In this document: piece by piece, positions 62,628 to 64,000 of the stretch
How the letters are laid out: every line of letters begins with the position of its first letter
How positions within the stretch are numbered: the stretch's first letter is position 1
Assembly: GCA_002897895.1 (NCBI GenBank)
Contig: BDSY01000022.1
Span: forward strand, 1-64,000
Reading direction: 5' to 3'
DNA length: 64,000 nucleotides
Origin: a bacterium BMS3Abin06
GTDB lineage: Bacteria > Nitrospirota > Thermodesulfovibrionia > UBA6902
Notes under the pieces: generated by a model
Told to the model about the DNA's origin: nothing
Databases searched by the model: none
The model's input: only the letters and a program-made list of their open reading frames with translations
Program-made: the position numbers and the translations under genes

Positions 62628-63701
62628 ATGACATATGGAGTTCTTAAACAACAATCATATTTAAATATGTTAAATGAGAAAAAAAGTTTTGAGCATCCGA
62701 TAATATTTATAGTAGGAAACAGTAGAAGCGGTACTACCATGATGTCACGCATACTGGGGAATCACCCTAAAATATTCAAATTTCTGGAATTGCACTTCTT
62801 TGAAGAATTATGGACACCGCATGATAAAAACAAAATGATATCTAAATCTGATGCGGTCAGTATAGCTGCACGTTTACTTTGCGTCCAAAGAGAAGATTAT
62901 GTGCTTCAAGGTGATTTAAAGTATTTTAATGAAGAAGCAGAGAATATTATCAATGCCATGGGAATGGATACTTTCACTACAGAGCAAATATTCAAAACAT
63001 TTCTTTTTTATGAAACATTTAAAAATGGTAAGACAATTCCGTGTGAAAACACTCCTCGAAATGTTTTTTACATTGCTGAAATATTAGAGTTTTATCCTGA
63101 TGCCAGGGTTGTAAATATGATTCGCGATCCCAGAGATATCTTGTTGTCTCAAAAGAAGAAGTGGAGAAGGTGGAATTTAGCAGAGAGGGGTCTTCCTGTT
63201 AAAGAGGTAATCAGGCTGTTTAATAATTATCATCCAATTACTATTAGTAAACTCTGGAATTCATCTATAAGTGCTACAGAAAAATATGCTGATAATAAAA
63301 GAGTGTTATCGTTGCGATACGAAGATTTTATTGCTGAAGCGGAACAGAATCTAAACAAGATTTGTAATTTCATAGGTATAGACTTCAACGAACATTTGCT
63401 TGAAGTGACGCAAGGTGGTTCTTCATTTGCTAAAGACAATAGTGGACAAAAGGGTATAAGAAAGGATAGGGTAGGAAGATGGCAAAAAGGCGGATTAAAC
63501 TCAACAGAAATATATCTATGTCAAAGTATTACAAGTGTTTTCATGGAAAAGCATGGTTACTTTCCCGTTACAATCCAGCCTAATCCGATTAGGCTGATTT
63601 ACTATTTTATTTCTTTCCCTCTTAAGATAGCTTTGGCATTTTTTCTAAATTTAAAAAGAATGCGTAATGTGATAGAGACAATTAAAAGACGCCTTACATG
63701 A
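62628..63701 (+). CDS. PAPS-dependent sulfotransferase family protein
   Basis: A 357-residue protein of the sulfotransferase superfamily. The 5-prime phosphosulfate loop is IFIVGNSRSGTTMMSRILGNHP (residues about 26-47), and the 3-prime phosphate motif is RVVNMIRDPRDILLSQKKKWRRW. The C-terminal half has the GRW block (RKDRVGRWQKG) typical of the fold, then a hydrophobic, basic tail (LIYYFISFPLKIALAFFLNLKRM) that may bind membrane. In this locus it would sulfate a sugar of the exported glycan. Confidence 0.85.
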   Translation: MTYGVLKQQSYLNMLNEKKSFEHPIIFIVGNSRSGTTMMSRILGNHPKIFKFLELHFFEELWTPHDKNKMISKSDAVSIAARLLCVQREDYVLQGDLKYFNEEAENIINAMGMDTFTTEQIFKTFLFYETFKNGKTIPCENTPRNVFYIAEILEFYPDARVVNMIRDPRDILLSQKKKWRRWNLAERGLPVKEVIRLFNNYHPITISKLWNSSISATEKYADNKRVLSLRYEDFIAEAEQNLNKICNFIGIDFNEHLLEVTQGGSSFAKDNSGQKGIRKDRVGRWQKGGLNSTEIYLCQSITSVFMEKHGYFPVTIQPNPIRLIYYFISFPLKIALAFFLNLKRMRNVIETIKRRLT

Positions 63702-63760
63702 TTTTGGAGTGTATTTAGTTATGAATAGTACTTTTGTGAAGTATATGAAATGAGGTGACA

Positions 63761-64000
63761 ATGCAAAAAATAGAATCACAACCAAAAGAAATCTGCATAA
63801 TACTCACATACAGATGCAATGCAAAATGCAATATGTGTGATGTGTGGCATTATCCTACCAAGGCAGGCGAAGAAATTACGATAGAGGATATTAAAAAATT
63901 GCCTTCCGGATTACGGTTTATTAATATAACCGGCGGAGAGCCTTTTATCAGGCGTGACATCGAAGAGATTATCAAAGTAATTCGTCCAAAGACAGAGAGA
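63761..64000 (+). CDS. Radical SAM protein, N-terminal part, cut by the window edge
   Basis: An open frame of 80 codons from ATG 63761, with GAGGTG three bases upstream, running off the end; it is not on the ORF track. It has the iron-sulfur motif CNAKCNMC (CxxxCxxC) at about residues 19-26 and the SAM-binding GGEPFIRRDI. Radical SAM enzymes with a SPASM domain occur in polysaccharide loci, but the rest is needed to name it. Confidence 0.85.
   Translation, partial: MQKIESQPKEICIILTYRCNAKCNMCDVWHYPTKAGEEITIEDIKKLPSGLRFINITGGEPFIRRDIEEIIKVIRPKTER

Overview
This window comes from the chromosome of a Gram-negative, flagellated bacterium. Evidence for an outer membrane is LptD, the L-ring and P-ring genes flgH and flgI, and a polysaccharide export protein. 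The mixture of CheZ-type chemotaxis, CsrA/FliW control, FlhF/FlhG, a two-CW protein, and the trpF-trpB-trpA-accD-folC order suits an uncultured Nitrospirota (Thermodesulfovibrionia-like) or a deltaproteobacterial relative. That placement is inference; there is no rRNA gene here. I saw no tRNA, rRNA or CRISPR array.

Region 1 (72-8378, minus strand) is a chemotaxis operon. In transcription order it holds a HEAT-repeat protein, cheR, a receiver protein, cheY, cheA, a CheW-CheZ fusion, cheW, cheB and a small two-CW protein. Region 2 (8667-28614, plus strand) is a long flagellar run: fliL-M-N-O-P-Q-R, flhB-A-F-G, fliA, a small basic protein, flgF-G-A-H-I-J, flgM-N-K-L, csrA and fliW. A near-consensus sigma-54 site lies directly in front of flgF and a consensus sigma-28 site in front of flgM, so early, middle and late control can be read from the DNA. 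The FliM N-terminus and the CheZ C-terminus carry similar CheY-docking peptides, which links the two regions.

Region 3 (28688-42337, minus strand) is housekeeping: trpF, a cardiolipin-synthase-like gene, trpB, trpA, accD, folC, lptD, yajC, secD, secF and recJ. Region 4 (42609-64000, plus strand) is an exopolysaccharide or O-antigen locus: an outer-membrane beta-barrel protein, a multi-SLBB export protein, a Wzc-like protein with a degraded kinase site, a decayed epimerase, two Wzy-like proteins, a flippase, four glycosyltransferases, a UDP-sulfoquinovose-synthase-like enzyme, a second epimerase, a GH51-like glycosidase, a sulfotransferase and the start of a radical SAM gene. From about 47 kb this region is visibly richer in A+T than the flagellar region. 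The SQD1-like enzyme plus the sulfotransferase suggest a sulfonated or sulfated glycan.

The strongest unexplained structure is a network of 7-bp-period repeats at gene junctions and inside a few 5-prime coding ends (flgH, flgI). Several are large imperfect palindromes ending in GTAAC...GTTAC. Two separate MITE-like elements with terminal inverted repeats and TGTCATTCCCGC cores also occur. The best candidates for new biology are the CheW-CheZ fusion, the flgM leader with competing hairpins, the sigma-54 promoter that appears to give a leaderless flgF transcript, and the repeat network.
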